IMG/VR virus record: IMGVR_UViG_3300005529_000024
Coordinates: 1 to 64,000 of that record
Reading direction: 5' to 3' (one strand)
DNA: 64,000 nucleotides
Source: a virus
Each line of letters opens with the position of its first letter. Positions within the stretch are counted from its first letter, which is position 1. The notes under the pieces were generated by a model that had not been told where the DNA came from, did no database searches, and was given only the letters and a program-made list of their open reading frames with translations. Both the position numbers and the translations under genes were made by a program. Shown piece after piece: positions 62,661 to 64,000 of the stretch.

Positions 62661-62982
62661 TTCAGATCTTTTTCCTTCGTATTCAGAACCTATACAGGTC
62701 GAAGTTGTCGAGGAGAAAAAAGAGGAACCTGTTAAACTCAAGAAGATTAGGCCAGCAGTTCATATTGTTCATTGTGTTGTATGCAAGAATCTAACAGGTT
62801 GGCCGTTTACAAAAGCGGAATTAGATGATCCTGAGCGGAGAATTAGACGTACTGTTAAGCGTTATAAGGTACGCCAAACTGGACAGAAGGTATATATCTG
62901 TACGCATTGTGAAAAACGACGAAGAGTAGATCCAGGTGTTTACGAACGGTATCCTAGAAAGCGAAAACATTCAGTAGCTTAG
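62617..62982 (+). CDS. Zinc-binding basic protein, 121 aa
   Basis: AAAGGAG sets ATG 62617, overlapping the frameshift extension in another frame. CVVCKNLTGW (about residue 53) and CTHCEKRRRVDPGVY (about 100) form a zinc site within a basic protein. It lies in the tail assembly cluster; function unknown. Confidence 0.65.
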   Translation: MEEKVEALQQQELSNSDLFPSYSEPIQVEVVEEKKEEPVKLKKIRPAVHIVHCVVCKNLTGWPFTKAELDDPERRIRRTVKRYKVRQTGQKVYICTHCEKRRRVDPGVYERYPRKRKHSVA

Positions 62983-63014
62983 CTGTTGACAAACAGCTTC
63001 TTTTATGCTATAGT
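62981..63014 (+). promoter_or_regulatory. Terminator and promoter combined
   Basis: AGCTGTT (62981-62987) pairs with AACAGCT (62992-62998), followed by TCTTTT: an intrinsic terminator. The loop and adjoining bases supply TTGACA (62986-62991), a 17-base spacer and TATAGT (63009-63014): a near-consensus promoter. Confidence 0.85.
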
Positions 63015-63034
63015 ATCAGTAGGTGGAGAAGGAT

Positions 63035-63361
63035 ATGAAAAGCATAAAAGAAAACCTGGTTCTTAAAAATAGCTATCGGAAGGAAACAGTAGAAATATCA
63101 ACTGTTTCGGAAGATACTGCCTATCCTTGGTATAGCATCCGTCCTGGATTTTTTACCACTTTCTTGATTGGCTTTTTAGCTCTGTGCGGTTTCTTCTTTA
63201 CCGTATTGTACATGTATGTCTATTATCCAGTTGCCTTGTTTGTTACCATATTTTTTCTTGTGAACGGGTATCTGTATTATATCGTTAGCGAGGCAACAGG
63301 CATTCCTGTTGTGCCTTTAATTTTTCTGAAAGAGTTTATATCGTCAAGATTCAAGGATTGA
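63035..63361 (+). CDS. Membrane protein, 108 aa
   Basis: GGAGAAGG sets ATG 63035. Two spans (FFTTFLIGFLALCGFFFTVL and ALFVTIFFLVNGYLYYIV) follow a polar N-terminal 35 residues. Driven by its own promoter within the tail cluster. The role is unknown. Confidence 0.65.
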   Translation: MKSIKENLVLKNSYRKETVEISTVSEDTAYPWYSIRPGFFTTFLIGFLALCGFFFTVLYMYVYYPVALFVTIFFLVNGYLYYIVSEATGIPVVPLIFLKEFISSRFKD

Positions 63362-63429
63362 GATCCACCCTCCTGATCCAAAGATTTTGTCTACGGTAAT
63401 TCCTTTCTACTTGGAATAACTTCACTACA

Positions 63430-64000
63430 ATGGGAAAACAAACGAACATCGCAATAAATTATTTATTGCAGGTGCGCGATTTAGCGTCAAAACATTTTAC
63501 CAATGTCTCTAAATCGCAAGAAAACCTATTAAAGCTAAGTAAGGCTGGTGTCGGCGTTAACTATCAATATAGTCGATCCTTTGCCACTTATGTTGACCCA
63601 CAGCTACAGTTAGCTGCTCATAATGCTGATGAGTTGTCCAATAAATTGAATAATGCTCAGAAGGGCATGGCAGATTTTGAAAGAAGCGGTAAGGGATTTA
63701 ATAGCATTCTAAAATTTGGAAAAGACGCTTTAGCTGCTAGTGCTATTGCTGCTGCACATTTGGGTGATGTTGTTGTACATACTGCTGCACAAACCCAATT
63801 GTCCACAAAAGAGCAATACGCTTTGAATAGATCTATCCTTGAATCGATGGGCAACTTTCATAAGATGCACATCTCAGCTAAGGATCTTGGTGAAGCTGTA
63901 AATTCCGCCCAGGTTACTTTTGGTCTTGGTGCTAAAAAATCTCTAGCTCTTGGTGATGCTGCTGTAATAGCTGGACGTAATCTTGGTGTTGGTGCTGAAT
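63430..64000 (+). CDS. Tape measure protein, N-terminal part
   Basis: The frame opens at ATG 63430 and runs off the window (190 residues seen). Ala/Leu/Gly-rich helices (FNSILKFGKDALAASAIAAA; MHISAKDLGEAVNSAQVTFG) and the location after tail chaperones are those of tail tape measure proteins, which set tail length and enter the host with the DNA. No ribosome site stands out before the start. Confidence 0.75.
   Translation, partial: MGKQTNIAINYLLQVRDLASKHFTNVSKSQENLLKLSKAGVGVNYQYSRSFATYVDPQLQLAAHNADELSNKLNNAQKGMADFERSGKGFNSILKFGKDALAASAIAAAHLGDVVVHTAAQTQLSTKEQYALNRSILESMGNFHKMHISAKDLGEAVNSAQVTFGLGAKKSLALGDAAVIAGRNLGVGAE

Noticed and set aside
1-64000. CRISPR arrays, insertion sequences, integrases or attachment sites
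   Set aside because: I found no regularly spaced direct repeats, transposase or integrase motifs, or terminal inverted repeats.

Overview
The window is part of a large, AT-rich genome of a contractile-tailed double-stranded DNA phage. Nearly every supportable gene reads rightward, stop and start codons often overlap, and Shine-Dalgarno sites are strong. The structural genes are of the T4 type: a gp23-like major capsid protein, a gp21-like prohead protease joined to a scaffold, a tail sheath, two tail-tube paralogues, a tail assembly chaperone pair and the start of a tape measure protein. No terminase, portal, polymerase, integrase or transposase is visible, so this is only part of the genome. 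The host cannot be read from the DNA. One gene, however, encodes a close relative of the bacterial ubiquitin-like protein Pup, which points to a host with a pupylation system (actinobacteria and a few other phyla).

Layout. 0-3.3 kb: end of an unknown gene, small genes, a probable holin, terminators and tandem RNA hairpins. 3.28-3.56 kb: a gene-free structured RNA. 3.6-7.2 kb: tail fibre or surface proteins. 7.2-31 kb: dozens of small accessory genes served by consensus sigma70-type promoters. Recognisable members are an HNH-RNA ligase fusion, a HicB-like protein, a MazG-like pyrophosphohydrolase, a SLOG/DUF2493 protein, a J-domain-like protein, an exported lipoprotein and FN3 pair, and Pup. 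A tRNA(Pro)-like RNA lies at 22.64-22.79 kb.

27.7-52.6 kb: over twenty otherwise unrelated proteins begin with the same kind of short amphipathic leader. Its approximate form is M-[SD]-[IT]-K-[KD]-x-[VI]-[DE]-x-[ML]-[FL]-E, and it ends in a hydrophobic-x-Glu site. This looks like the T4 capsid-targeting propeptide cut by the prohead protease, and that protease lies directly downstream. I infer that the block encodes a large set of internal head proteins that are packaged, processed and perhaps injected. Among them or beside them are a DnaJ protein, an encapsulin-type ferritin, a RelA/SpoT-type synthetase, a HAD hydrolase, a polyvalent-protein-like domain and an endonuclease VII-like homing nuclease.

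52.6-64 kb: protease-scaffold (with a nested scaffold start), capsid, a secreted trypsin-like protease, head-tail connector and completion genes, sheath, tube genes, chaperones with a likely +1 frameshift, and tape measure. Noncoding punctuation is unusually rich: terminators fused to promoters, a three-copy element containing TGCGTCTTGCAT, and a two-copy hairpin plus GGGACCGACTTAGA motif. Family assignments come from remembered motifs, with no database search.
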